Below are positions 47,108-55,675 of a stretch of 64,000 bases of DNA, one piece after another. Under the pieces are notes generated by a model, which saw only the letters and a program-made list of their open reading frames with translations, did no database searches and was not told where the DNA came from. Every line of letters begins with the position of its first letter. Position 1 is the first letter of the stretch. Source of the DNA: Cellvibrio sp. KY-GH-1 (GTDB taxonomy: Bacteria > Pseudomonadota > Gammaproteobacteria > Pseudomonadales > Cellvibrionaceae); NCBI RefSeq assembly GCF_008806975.1, contig NZ_CP031728.1:682001-746000 (forward strand), written 5' to 3'. Both the position numbers and the translations under genes were made by a program.

Positions 47108-47968
47108 GTGGCAGATTTTGATCAGTTTATAACCCGGCTCGAACAGCTAGTTACTCGCGTAGAAACGCTATTACCTCCGGCGAGGGCGGCGGTTGATTGG
47201 TCGGCCACCGCATTTCGCTGGCGAGTAGGGGCCAGCGGAGCGGGTTTCTTGCAGGCTGTTAAGCATCCGCATTATGTGGATTTGGATGCGTTGAAAAATA
47301 TCGAAACGCAAAAAGACTCAATAGTTCGCAATACGCGTCAGTTTGTGACCGGGCGACAGGCGAATAACGTACTGCTAACCGGCGCGCGGGGTACGGGTAA
47401 ATCCACCCTGGTAAAAGCTGCCTGGACAGCATTTGCCAACGAGGGTTTAAAAATCATCGAAGTGGATAAAACGGATTTGTTGCATCTGGCCGATATTGTG
47501 GATCTGGTTGGTGAGCGTCCGGAAAAATTCATCATCTTTTGCGACGATTTATCGTTTGAAGAAGGTGAGATCAGCTATAAAGCCCTGAAATCGGTGTTGG
47601 ATGGATCTATTTCTGCGCCCACTGCGAATATGTTGTTCTATGCAACGAGTAATCGGCGCCATCTGTTGCCGCAAAAGATGCGTGATAATCTGGATGTTGT
47701 TAGTTACGAGGATGGCGAGGTGCGCCCTAACGACAGTATTGAGGAGAAGGTTTCATTATCAGAGCGTTTTGGGCTTTGGTTGAGCTTTTATCCCTTCAGT
47801 CAGGATGATTATTTAGCGGCGGCGCATCACTGGGTGACAGAACTTGGCGGAGCCTGGGGGGATAATGCCCGGGATGCCGCACTCCTGTGGCATAGAACAC
47901 GCGGTGCACGCAGTGGCCGGGTCGCTTGGCAATTTGCTAAAGACTACGTAGGTCGCCACCAGAATTAA
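47108..47968 (+). CDS. AAA-type ATPase, DUF815 family
   Basis: A 286-residue P-loop ATPase with Walker A GARGTGKST (92-100), Walker B-like FIIFCDDLSF and a sensor stretch YATSNRRHLLP. DUF815 proteins are widespread in proteobacteria without a defined role. GTG 47108 is the start, with GAAGGG from the tandem duplication upstream. It is monocistronic in appearance and precedes ovoA by 128 bp. Confidence 0.85.
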   Translation: MADFDQFITRLEQLVTRVETLLPPARAAVDWSATAFRWRVGASGAGFLQAVKHPHYVDLDALKNIETQKDSIVRNTRQFVTGRQANNVLLTGARGTGKSTLVKAAWTAFANEGLKIIEVDKTDLLHLADIVDLVGERPEKFIIFCDDLSFEEGEISYKALKSVLDGSISAPTANMLFYATSNRRHLLPQKMRDNLDVVSYEDGEVRPNDSIEEKVSLSERFGLWLSFYPFSQDDYLAAAHHWVTELGGAWGDNARDAALLWHRTRGARSGRVAWQFAKDYVGRHQN

Positions 47969-48096
47969 TCGTTTTTAAGGTTATGTTCTGTAACTTTTTG
48001 GCTGTTGCTGCATCTCTTTTACACTTAAACCTTGTCGTTTGCGGGGCACTTATACCCCCCATGTCACCTAACATATAGGACACATCAGGAGTTTTA

Positions 48097-50295
48097 ATGA
48101 TGCATTCAGGACAATCCGTTTTGCGCAAATCGGTTGATGAATCCCACTCCGTTGCGGTGGAGGCAGCGCCAACGAGTCCATTGTTGTCTCGCACAACCTT
48201 GTTTACCAGAACGCCCAATTTACGTGATAACGATGAAGCCGGGATGCGGCGTGTGCTGCGTGAGTATTTCCTGGATACCTTCAACACGTACGAATCCTTG
48301 TTTGAATGCTTGGCCAATGACCAGGCGTTTTACACCAAGTCGATCAGGTTGCGTCATCCGCTCATTTTTTATTACGGTCACACCGCTACATTTTTCGTTA
48401 ACAAATTATTGCTCACCCGCATGATTAGCGAGCGTTTGAATCATCGTTTTGAATCTATGTTTGCGGTGGGTGTGGATGAAATGAGTTGGGATGATCTCAA
48501 CGATGCCCACTACCAATGGCCAACACCCACGGAAGTAAAAAGTTATCGCGATCAAGTGCGCTCACTGGTGCTGAATTTAATTGACAATGCGCCGCTGCAA
48601 TTACCGGTTGATTGGAATAATCCCTGGTGGGCGATCATCATGGGGATTGAGCATGAGCGTATCCACCTTGAAACTTCATCGGTGTTAATTCGTCAGCACA
48701 AATTGGAATTCGTAAAAAGCTCGCCGAATTGGCAGCCCAATCGCGTTACTGGCATGCCGCCGCAAAATGAACTGGTTAAGGTGAGTGCAGGGCAGGTGCG
48801 TTTGGTAAAAGAAAAAAGCGATCAGTTTTACGGCTGGGACAACGAATACGGAATACATGAAGCAGATATTCCCGAATTTGAAGCGGCAAAATTTTTAGTG
48901 AGTAACCAGGAATTTTTGCAATTTGTGGAAGCGGGTGGTTATCGCAATACTCACAATTGGGAAGAAGAGGGCAAAGGCTGGTTGGGTTTTACGCGCGCGC
49001 AGCATCCCACCTTTTGGGTGAAGAAAACCAACGGTTGGTATCTACGTTTGATGACCGAAGAGGTGCCCATGCCTTGGGATTGGCCGGTGGAAGTAAATTA
49101 TCACGAGGCCAAAGCGTTTTGTAATTGGAAAAAATCCGAAACAGGTATGGCGGTGCGTTTACCCACGGAAGATGAGTGGTATCGCCTATATGACACTGCA
49201 GGACTAACCCAAGTAACCGAAAATATTGCCAACGCCAATGTGCAGCTAGATCATGGTGCATCGTCATGCCCGGTAAATTATTTTGCCCATGGTGAGTTTT
49301 ATGATGTGGTAGGTAACGTGTGGCAATGGACAGAAACACCTATCTATCCGTTCGACGGTTTTGAAGTTCACGCGATTTACGATGATTTCACTACACCCAC
49401 ATTCGACGAGCGCCATAATTTAATTAAAGGTGGCTCGTGGATTTCTTGCGGTAATGAAAGTTTGCGCTCATCGCGCTATGCATTCCGCCGCCATTTTTTC
49501 CAACATGCGGGTTTCCGTTATGTTGTTTCCGGAGAGATAAAGCCTGTGCCCAGTTCCCATTACGAAACCGATAAATTAGTGTCCGAATACGCTGAATTTC
49601 ACTACGGTGACGAATATTTTGGTGTACCCAACTTTTCCAAAGCCTTGGTAGATTTGGCAGTGACCGCATTAGTGGATAAACCCAAACGCAAAGCACTGGA
49701 TTTGGGTTGCGCCACCGGTCGCGCCACCTTTGAATTAGCAAAATATTTTAACCATGTTACTGGCGTGGATTTTTCTGCACGTTTTATAAATGTGGGTGTT
49801 CAGTTGGCCAGCGGTGAAACCTTACGTTACACCCTTGCCGATGAAGGCGAACTGGTTTCTTATAAATCCCGCTCACTTGCCGAATTAGGTCTGGCGGAAA
49901 CCAAGGACAATGTGGAATTCTCCCAAGGGGACGCCTGCAACCTAAAAACCATTTTCACCGGTTACGATTTTATTCTCGCTGCCAACTTGATAGATCGCCT
50001 TTACAATCCCGCGAAATTTCTGAGTGCTATTCATGAACGCCTGAATATCGGCGGCATACTCATGCTCACATCGCCATACACCTGGCTGGCAGAACACACA
50101 CCACGTGAAGATTGGGTAGGCGGCTTTAAAAAAGATGGAGAAAGCTTTACCACACTCGACGGGTTAAAAGCGCACCTCGGTAAACATTTCCGGTTAATTA
50201 AAGGCCCGGAAGAAGTCCCGTTTGTAATCCGTGAAACTAAACGCAAGTTTCAGCATACGCTTTCTGAGGTTACGGTTTGGGAGCGGATTCAATAA
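48097..50295 (+). CDS. ovoA: OvoA: 5-histidylcysteine sulfoxide synthase with N-methyltransferase domain
   Basis: A 732-residue enzyme for ovothiol synthesis. The N-terminal DinB-like domain has metal-ligand histidines H95, H186 and H190 (HERIH), followed by the FGE-sulfatase domain (VRLPTEDEW, then RYAFRRHFF) that joins cysteine to histidine C5 with oxygen. The C-terminal SAM methyltransferase (about 500-732, DLGCATG near 534) adds the N1 methyl after C-S cleavage. Length and three-domain order equal full OvoA. CAGGAG lies six bases before ATG 48097 (ATG 48100 adjacent). The separate PLP lyase step is not encoded beside it. Confidence 0.94.
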   Translation: MMHSGQSVLRKSVDESHSVAVEAAPTSPLLSRTTLFTRTPNLRDNDEAGMRRVLREYFLDTFNTYESLFECLANDQAFYTKSIRLRHPLIFYYGHTATFFVNKLLLTRMISERLNHRFESMFAVGVDEMSWDDLNDAHYQWPTPTEVKSYRDQVRSLVLNLIDNAPLQLPVDWNNPWWAIIMGIEHERIHLETSSVLIRQHKLEFVKSSPNWQPNRVTGMPPQNELVKVSAGQVRLVKEKSDQFYGWDNEYGIHEADIPEFEAAKFLVSNQEFLQFVEAGGYRNTHNWEEEGKGWLGFTRAQHPTFWVKKTNGWYLRLMTEEVPMPWDWPVEVNYHEAKAFCNWKKSETGMAVRLPTEDEWYRLYDTAGLTQVTENIANANVQLDHGASSCPVNYFAHGEFYDVVGNVWQWTETPIYPFDGFEVHAIYDDFTTPTFDERHNLIKGGSWISCGNESLRSSRYAFRRHFFQHAGFRYVVSGEIKPVPSSHYETDKLVSEYAEFHYGDEYFGVPNFSKALVDLAVTALVDKPKRKALDLGCATGRATFELAKYFNHVTGVDFSARFINVGVQLASGETLRYTLADEGELVSYKSRSLAELGLAETKDNVEFSQGDACNLKTIFTGYDFILAANLIDRLYNPAKFLSAIHERLNIGGILMLTSPYTWLAEHTPREDWVGGFKKDGESFTTLDGLKAHLGKHFRLIKGPEEVPFVIRETKRKFQHTLSEVTVWERIQ

Positions 50296-50374
50296 ATCCG
50301 TTGTTCCGTTAGGTTGCTGCTAATGTAGGGTTAGTTTGGGTTCGTTCCTCACCACCAAGCTACAAAAACGCCGC

Positions 50375-50427
50375 TTGACGAAAATAGGACAGGTGACCTA
50401 TATTGATTAGGTCAACTGTCCTATTTT
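50375..50427 (+). promoter_or_regulatory. promoter with nested twin operators of the TetR gene
   Basis: TTGACG (50375-50380) and TATATT (50399-50404) form a promoter with 18-bp spacing. Two 16-bp half-mirror sites, each TAGG-N8-CCTA, lie at 50385-50400 and 50408-50423, 23 bp apart, and are inverted copies of each other. Together they make a 47-bp inverted repeat (50381-50427; arms of 12 and 7 bp with one mismatch). Binding by the adjacent TetR protein is inferred from position and symmetry. Confidence 0.72.
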
Positions 50428-50434
50428 TATTTCT

Positions 50435-51010
50435 ATGCCTGATCTATCCACTCGCAATCTAATTATCAGCAAAGCCGATGAGCTGTTTTATCAGCAGGGT
50501 TTTGAGTTTACGTCGTTTGCGCATATTGCTGAGGCGGTAGGGATTTCGCGCGGGAATTTTTATCATCATTTTAAAAGTAAAGACGAAATTTTGAGTGCGG
50601 TTATTGAGCGGCGCAGGGAGGGCACCCAAAAGCTGCTGGAGACTTGGGGGCAGCAAGCGCCAACACCAGAGGCGCGGATTCGTTTATTTATTCAGATTCT
50701 TATTATGAATCAGGCCAAAATCCAGCAGTATGGCTGTCCGGTGGGAAGTTTATGTTCTGAACTTGCCAAATTGGGACATGGCTTACACGCTAACGCATTG
50801 GAGTTATTTGGTTTATTTCGTACATGGCTGGCATCACAGTTTGTTGAGCTCGGGTTGGTAAAAAAGGCCGATGAATTCGCTATGCATGTATTGGCTGCAA
50901 GCCAAGGTATTGCATTGATGGCCAGCAATTTTCACGATCTAGATTTTGTGCGGCGCGAAGTAAAAGGTCTGGAAACTTGGTTAGAGCGGGTGGTTTCCGA
51001 CGTTCGTTAA
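50435..51010 (+). CDS. TetR/AcrR-family transcriptional regulator
   Basis: A 191-residue regulator: N-terminal helix-turn-helix (about 8-54; FTSFAHIAEAVGISRGNFYHHFKSKDE), then a ligand-binding helical domain including the TetR_C-like region with a Cys in YGCPVGSLCSEL. There is almost no ribosome site, and the leader is short because the promoter is only about 30 bp away. It probably represses itself and the YciI gene 25 bp downstream. The ligand is unknown. Confidence 0.88.
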   Translation: MPDLSTRNLIISKADELFYQQGFEFTSFAHIAEAVGISRGNFYHHFKSKDEILSAVIERRREGTQKLLETWGQQAPTPEARIRLFIQILIMNQAKIQQYGCPVGSLCSELAKLGHGLHANALELFGLFRTWLASQFVELGLVKKADEFAMHVLAASQGIALMASNFHDLDFVRREVKGLETWLERVVSDVR

Positions 51011-51035
51011 GTTTTTTCATACGGAAGGATTTTCT

Positions 51036-51320
51036 ATGTTTATCGTATTACTCAGCTTTGCGGAAAATAAACACTTGGCCAGTGAGTTTATGGCGGGCCA
51101 TAAACGCTGGATCCAACAGGGAATGGATGACAACGTATTTTTGCTTGTCGGCAGTAAACAACCCATTCCCGGTGGTTGCATTATTGCTCATGGTTTATCG
51201 GCTGATGAGCTGGAAATTCGGATAGCAAAAGATCCTTTTGTTGAGCAGAAAATTGTTTCGGCGGAAATAATTCAGGTTACGCCCAATCAATTAGATGAAC
51301 GTCTTGCCTTTCTTCAATAG
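51036..51320 (+). CDS. YciI-like protein
   Basis: A 94-residue protein of the YciI/YCII ferredoxin-like fold: N-terminal FIVLLSFAENK, central HKRWIQQGMDDN and GxxIPGG, and C-terminal DPFVEQKIVSAEII. YCII proteins often lie beside regulators; the activity is generally unknown. GGAAGGA precedes the start. It is likely in one unit with the TetR gene. Confidence 0.78.
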   Translation: MFIVLLSFAENKHLASEFMAGHKRWIQQGMDDNVFLLVGSKQPIPGGCIIAHGLSADELEIRIAKDPFVEQKIVSAEIIQVTPNQLDERLAFLQ

Positions 51321-51398
51321 ACAGCTCTTACTGACATCCTTTGGCTTCGATTGGATTTACCATACTGGAAAATTTATCTAACAATTTAAGGAAAACCT

Positions 51399-51686
51399 AT
51401 GCCTATCACTCGCATCAACCATTTCGAGGCAAAACCCGGCGCTGAGCAGGCGCTGTGTGAATTTTTGCAGTCGGTTATTGCGACCATCGAAAATTGTTCC
51501 GGCTGCCTCGGGTGTCAGTTGTTGCTTAGTCTGGATAACTCGGCAAATATTGCAATTGTTGAGCAGTGGGTGGATGTGGAGTCTCATCAACGGGCGGCAG
51601 GTGCGATTCCGCCTGAGCAGTTAAAGGCGGCGTTTGAGTTCTTTGCCAAACCACCGTCGGGTAGTTATTACACTAGCGTGAATTGA
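51399..51686 (+). CDS. antibiotic biosynthesis monooxygenase (ABM) domain protein
   Basis: A 95-residue dimeric alpha/beta-barrel type protein: ITRINHFEAKPGAEQALCEFL, the GCLGCQLLLSLDN turn and EQWVDVESHQRA are typical of the ABM family (quinol monooxygenase-like or quinone/electrophile handling). The active residues are not fixed in this family, so the substrate cannot be named. TAAGGA precedes the ATG. It is 78 bp after the YciI gene. Confidence 0.8.
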   Translation: MPITRINHFEAKPGAEQALCEFLQSVIATIENCSGCLGCQLLLSLDNSANIAIVEQWVDVESHQRAAGAIPPEQLKAAFEFFAKPPSGSYYTSVN

Positions 51687-51692
51687 TGCGTT

Positions 51693-52148
51693 ATGAGTTA
51701 TGACCAGCTGGATGCAATTGCCGATTCCTACATTCCTTTGCTATTTGTTTTATTTTTGGCTGGGCTTGGAAGGGATGTTTATCTGCTTTGGCCCAATTAT
51801 CGCGCTTCCTTAATTTCCCTTTTTTATGTAATCGGCTTATTGGTAACTGCCTACGGTTTAATGTTTATTGATAATACAGTGCGCCTTTGGCCATCGTTTG
51901 GGTTGGATTACAGTACCCATGCCGCGGTATCACTAGCAATGGTGCTGGGGTTGGCGAGGGTGTTTCCTGCACGGTGGTCGCTGCTGGCGGTTTCGTTTGT
52001 TGGGTATTTAGCGTTAATGCTTTATCAACAATACCACTCTTTATTGGATGTGCTGACCACCTCGGTAGTTATTGGTGCTTGCGCCGCGCTGTTATCAAAA
52101 GCGTTGGATTTTATCGAGAAGCCAACACGTCACAGTGCTCAGGACTGA
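51693..52148 (+). CDS. small membrane protein, possibly diverged PAP2-like
   Basis: A 151-residue protein with four hydrophobic segments (about 13-32, 38-60, 75-98, 104-130). STHAAVSLAM and, further on, YHSLLDVLT echo the PSGHA and SRxxxxxHxxxD motifs of PAP2 phosphatases, but the first motif lacks the Pro-Ser-Gly and no Arg is in place. Activity is thus doubtful. It starts 6 bp after the ABM gene without a clear ribosome site. The 264 bp after it contain no gene or clear signal. Confidence 0.6.
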   Translation: MSYDQLDAIADSYIPLLFVLFLAGLGRDVYLLWPNYRASLISLFYVIGLLVTAYGLMFIDNTVRLWPSFGLDYSTHAAVSLAMVLGLARVFPARWSLLAVSFVGYLALMLYQQYHSLLDVLTTSVVIGACAALLSKALDFIEKPTRHSAQD

Positions 52149-52412
52149 TAGCCACTTTCATTTTGGTTAACCTGGTTGTTCGGATAACCGCGTGCGTGCC
52201 GTTATTTTGATACGCATTAGCAGCCTAATCCACCTATTTGGTCCTACGAATTCCGTTTTTATTTTATCTAATTCTAAAAGCCTTCGTCGGGCCCCCAGGT
52301 TCTATTTTCTCATCTGGGTTTCGCTAGATTAACCGGATTTGTCGGCCTACACTTTTTAGTTAAATGCGAGGGGTAATCCCGGGAAAATTGGGTGTAGGAA
52401 TAGGAGAGCATC

Positions 52413-53720
52413 GTGAATCTGTTTTTTTTAAAGAAAGCGGCTGATGATAAAGAAAACGCTAGAATGGCGAAAATGGAACTAGAGGCTTTGCATCAGGATA
52501 TGGCAGCCATAAAGGACAACACGGCCTATATCAGTTTTGATCCTTATGGAAACATAAAGGAAGTTAACGATTTGTTTTTGGCGACCGTTGGCTATTCGCG
52601 TACAGAGGTCATTGGTAAGCACCACCGGGTATTTTGCAGCAGCGCGATTGTTAACACCCGAGAGTATGAAAATTTCTGGCGCGATCTTGCTCAAGGAAAA
52701 GCATTTTCAGGGACTTTTGAGCGGGTCAAAAAAAGCGGCGAAACCGTATTTCTATCGGCAAACTACTTTCCGGTTAAGGATGCTAGTGGCAGGGTTGTAC
52801 AAATTATCAAAATCGCGTCCTATGTTACTGAATCGCAACTGGCGCTCAAGGCAACATCTGCCGTACTTCAGGCGTTAGATAAGTCCCTGGCGGTGATTGA
52901 GTTCACGCCCGAGGGCGACATCATAACGGCAAATGAAAATTTTCAAAAAACAATGGGCTATTCCCTAAACGCTATGGTTGGTAAACATCACCGGATTTTT
53001 TGCGATGTGGAATTTTATCGAGACAACCCGGATTTTTGGCAAAGACTGAGCAAAGGGCAGCACTTCGCTGGTAAGTTCAAGCGCAAAGGTTCTGCGGGAG
53101 AAATTATTTGGCTGGAGGCAACCTACAATCCTATTTTTGATCTGAATGGCAAGGTGGTAAAAGTCATTAAATTTGCGTCGGATATTACCGAGCGCGTTGA
53201 CACCGCAATGAGAGCGATAGACTTGGCGGCAGCGACTTCAGAACAGACTTCCCAGATTACGTCGAATGCGGTGGGTGTCCTCAATGATGCAATCGAAACC
53301 TCTCACCACATTGCAGGGCAAGTAAAAGAAGCGTCGATTATTGGTGGTCAGCTGAGTATTCAATCCAAGAGTATTAATGAAATAGTGACGACTATTCGCT
53401 CCATCGCAGATCAGACCAATTTGTTGGCGTTAAATGCAGCCATAGAAGCAGCAAGGGCCGGTGATTCCGGGCGTGGTTTTTCCGTAGTGGCAGATGAGGT
53501 GCGCAAACTCGCTGCCGATACTTCTCAAGCGACCTCTGAAATATCCAAGGTTGTGCAAAACAACACGACGTTGATTAGCGAAATAGATGCCAAGCTAAAT
53601 ACGATCACGGGCATTGCCCTGCACGGAGAAGATAGTATTAGCGAAGTGGCTGCTGGATTAGCTGATGTACGCAACGGTGTTAATCAATTTGTGGAAATGG
53701 TTGAAACCATGCGGCCCTGA
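52413..53720 (+). CDS. soluble PAS-PAS chemoreceptor, BdlA-like architecture
   Basis: A 435-residue receptor without membrane segments or HAMP: two PAS/PAC domains (about 25-140 and 150-262) and a short methyl-accepting signalling domain, whose tip [16 protein letters not shown] is near 336-351. The C-terminus is short and ends right after the returning helix, without the usual CheR/CheB-docking pentapeptide. The layout equals BdlA of Pseudomonas aeruginosa (biofilm dispersal) and some energy-taxis receptors. GTG 52413 follows AGGAGA. Confidence 0.85.
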   Translation: MNLFFLKKAADDKENARMAKMELEALHQDMAAIKDNTAYISFDPYGNIKEVNDLFLATVGYSRTEVIGKHHRVFCSSAIVNTREYENFWRDLAQGKAFSGTFERVKKSGETVFLSANYFPVKDASGRVVQIIKIASYVTESQLALKATSAVLQALDKSLAVIEFTPEGDIITANENFQKTMGYSLNAMVGKHHRIFCDVEFYRDNPDFWQRLSKGQHFAGKFKRKGSAGEIIWLEATYNPIFDLNGKVVKVIKFASDITERVDTAMRAIDLAAATSEQTSQITSNAVGVLNDAIETSHHIAGQVKEASIIGGQLSIQSKSINEIVTTIRSIADQTNLLALNAAIEAARAGDSGRGFSVVADEVRKLAADTSQATSEISKVVQNNTTLISEIDAKLNTITGIALHGEDSISEVAAGLADVRNGVNQFVEMVETMRP

Positions 53721-53803
53721 TTTGGATACTCGCTTGTTTCTCCCCAATATTTATTGCATGTCCTGCCTAACAATCCTATAGGGATTACCCCCGTTTTGGT
53801 CTA

Positions 53804-53833
53804 TCATCACCGAGCCTGTTGGCTCGGCGATGA
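53804..53833. repeat. strong inverted repeat after the chemoreceptor gene
   Basis: TCATC-A-CCGAGCC, loop TGTT, GGCTCGG-C-GATGA: 12 of 13 pairs match. There is no T-run after it, so it may be a factor-assisted terminator or an mRNA end-stabilising hairpin. Confidence 0.6.
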
Positions 53834-53917
53834 TCCCCAATTGTCGTGTCATTCTTGGCAAGTCTTACAGCTGAGTTCATTCAGGTTAAATTACACCGAC
53901 AAGGAGTTGCATTAAGC

Positions 53918-54373
53918 ATGAATATTGTTATACGTGAGGCCGCGTTTAGTGATTTGCGGAATCTGGCAGAGTTGTTTGATCTCTACCGTCAATTCTATGA
54001 GCAAGAGCCGGATTATGAACTTGCCTTTCAGTTCCTTTCCAGTCGTTTTAAAAATAGTGAGTCGACCATTCTAATTGCAGAGAGTGATGATTTAGGATTG
54101 GTAGGGTTTTGCCAGCTATACCCAACCTTTTGCTCGGTCGAAGCCACACCCATTTACTCGTTATATGATTTGTTTGTGCTGCCTGATGCGAGAAAGCTTG
54201 GCGTAGGCCGCCAGTTGTTGCTGGCTGCCGAAGTTCGTGCGCTCGCCGATGGAAAAGCGCGCATGGACCTAACCACCGCCAAAACCAATTTACCCGCGCG
54301 GTCGCTGTATGAATCCCTGGGCTGGCAGCGCGATGAAGTTTTCTATGCATACAACAAACGCCCGAAGCATTAG
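53918..54373 (+). CDS. GNAT-family N-acetyltransferase
   Basis: A 151-residue acetyltransferase: N-terminal IVIREAAFSDLRNLAELFDLYR, acetyl-CoA motif around RKLGVGRQLLLAAE (Q/RxxGxG/A type) and C-terminal SLYESLGWQRDE. ATG 53918 is chosen with AAGGAG eleven bases before it; an upstream frame to 53846 shows no family features. The substrate is unknown. Confidence 0.86.
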   Translation: MNIVIREAAFSDLRNLAELFDLYRQFYEQEPDYELAFQFLSSRFKNSESTILIAESDDLGLVGFCQLYPTFCSVEATPIYSLYDLFVLPDARKLGVGRQLLLAAEVRALADGKARMDLTTAKTNLPARSLYESLGWQRDEVFYAYNKRPKH

Positions 54374-54410
54374 TTTGCAGGAATAATAAAATTAACGTTC
54401 GAGGTAATTT

Positions 54411-54977
54411 GTGGAAATTCGCATAGCGCAAGAATCGGATCTGAAGTCATTTTTTCAGTATCTTGATGTTCATTTGCAGGATAACGGTGTAAATGAAAAA
54501 CCTATATTCCAGCCTTTATCACGCGAAGAGTCCAAGGTTAGTGACGCGCTCAAAAATAAATTTTTAAGCGGCGTTAACAAAACCGTTTCTGAAGAAGGTT
54601 GGCGAATTTTAATGCTGGCATTGAGTGGGGAACAATTTCCGGGGCAAGACATTCCCGGGCAGAAAATTGTCGGGCATATCGATATTCGACCACACCCCAA
54701 TAAATACGCTAGCCATCGCGCGCTTCTGGGAATGGGGGTTGATGTGCTGCATCGCCGAGCCGGTATCGGTGAGCGGTTGCTTAACTTCCTGCTCGATTGG
54801 ATGCAAGCAAATACACAGTTCGAATATCTGGATTTGCAGGTTATGTCTGATAACCTTCCCGCGATTAGCCTTTATAGAAAACTGGGTTTTATTACCTATG
54901 GTCAGATTGGCGATATGTACCGGATCGATGGCAAATCTGTGTCTGAAACCTTGATGTCGCGTCGCGTAAAAAATTAG
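54411..54977 (+). CDS. GNAT-family N-acetyltransferase, possibly PaiA-like
   Basis: A 188-residue acetyltransferase: MEIRIAQESDLKSFFQYLD, acetyl-CoA motif RRAGIGERLLNFLLDW and the closing SLYRKLGFITYGQIGDMYRIDG. GTG 54411 is the start, with GAGGTAA upstream. It lies 32 bp before a PaiB-like gene, and paiA-paiB pairs an acetyltransferase with an FMN-binding regulator in Bacillus, so a related couple is possible. Confidence 0.83.
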   Translation: MEIRIAQESDLKSFFQYLDVHLQDNGVNEKPIFQPLSREESKVSDALKNKFLSGVNKTVSEEGWRILMLALSGEQFPGQDIPGQKIVGHIDIRPHPNKYASHRALLGMGVDVLHRRAGIGERLLNFLLDWMQANTQFEYLDLQVMSDNLPAISLYRKLGFITYGQIGDMYRIDGKSVSETLMSRRVKN

Positions 54978-55009
54978 CAATTTTTTATTACAACAGGAAT
55001 TGGATATTT

Positions 55010-55648
55010 ATGTATACCCCAAAACTTCATGAGGAAAAACGCCTCGATGTATTACATCAGCTGATTAAGGATTATCCCTTGGGAACATTGGTGGTAATGG
55101 GGCAGGGCGAGTTGGTTGCGAATGCTATTCCGTTTTATCTGGATGCCGGTCGTGGGGAGTTCGGTACGTTGGTTGCGCATATTTCCCGCGCAAATCCATT
55201 GTGGGAGTTGCCCGAGAGCGATATTTCCGCATTGGTTATTTTTCAGGGGCCACAGGCCTATATTTCTCCGGCTTGGTATCCTAGTAAAGCTGAGCACGGT
55301 AAAGCGGTACCAACCTGGAATTATGTAATGGTGCAAGCGAGTGGCAAGCCGCGTTTTATTCAGGATCGCGCGTGGCTATTGGCACATGTGGAGGAATTAA
55401 CTAGCACTCATGAGCAGGGTCGAGCGCAGCCATGGTTGGTGACTGATGCCCCGGAGGACTTTATCGAGCGCTTGTTAAAAGGAATTGTCGGGATAGAAAT
55501 TCCATTGAAAAAAATTGTGGGTAAATGGAAGGTCAGCAAAGATCGACCAGAAGTAGACAAGGTTGGAATAATCGATGGTTTAAAGGAGTCCGGAAAACGG
55601 GAAGTTGCAACTATGGTCGATTTGGTCGCCGCTCATACAGATGCTTGA
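55010..55648 (+). CDS. PaiB-like FMN-binding regulator family protein
   Basis: A 212-residue protein of the PaiB family: MYTPKLHEEKR start, GELVANAIPFYLD, HISRANPLW and VIFQGPQAYISPAWYPSK, all family landmarks with a split-barrel flavin-binding fold. In Bacillus subtilis PaiB affects sporulation and degradative enzymes; here the function is unknown. The end of the gene lies in a perfect 11-bp hairpin. Confidence 0.9.
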   Translation: MYTPKLHEEKRLDVLHQLIKDYPLGTLVVMGQGELVANAIPFYLDAGRGEFGTLVAHISRANPLWELPESDISALVIFQGPQAYISPAWYPSKAEHGKAVPTWNYVMVQASGKPRFIQDRAWLLAHVEELTSTHEQGRAQPWLVTDAPEDFIERLLKGIVGIEIPLKKIVGKWKVSKDRPEVDKVGIIDGLKESGKREVATMVDLVAAHTDA

Positions 55649-55665
55649 GCATTCGCTCAAGCATC
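55640..55665. terminator. hairpin between convergent paiB-like and lipase genes
   Basis: GATGCTTGAGC, loop ATTC, GCTCAAGCATC: perfect 11-bp stem containing the PaiB-like stop codon, 11 bp from the end of the convergent lipase gene. T-runs are absent on both sides. Confidence 0.55.
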
Positions 55666-55675
55666 TCGGATTGCA

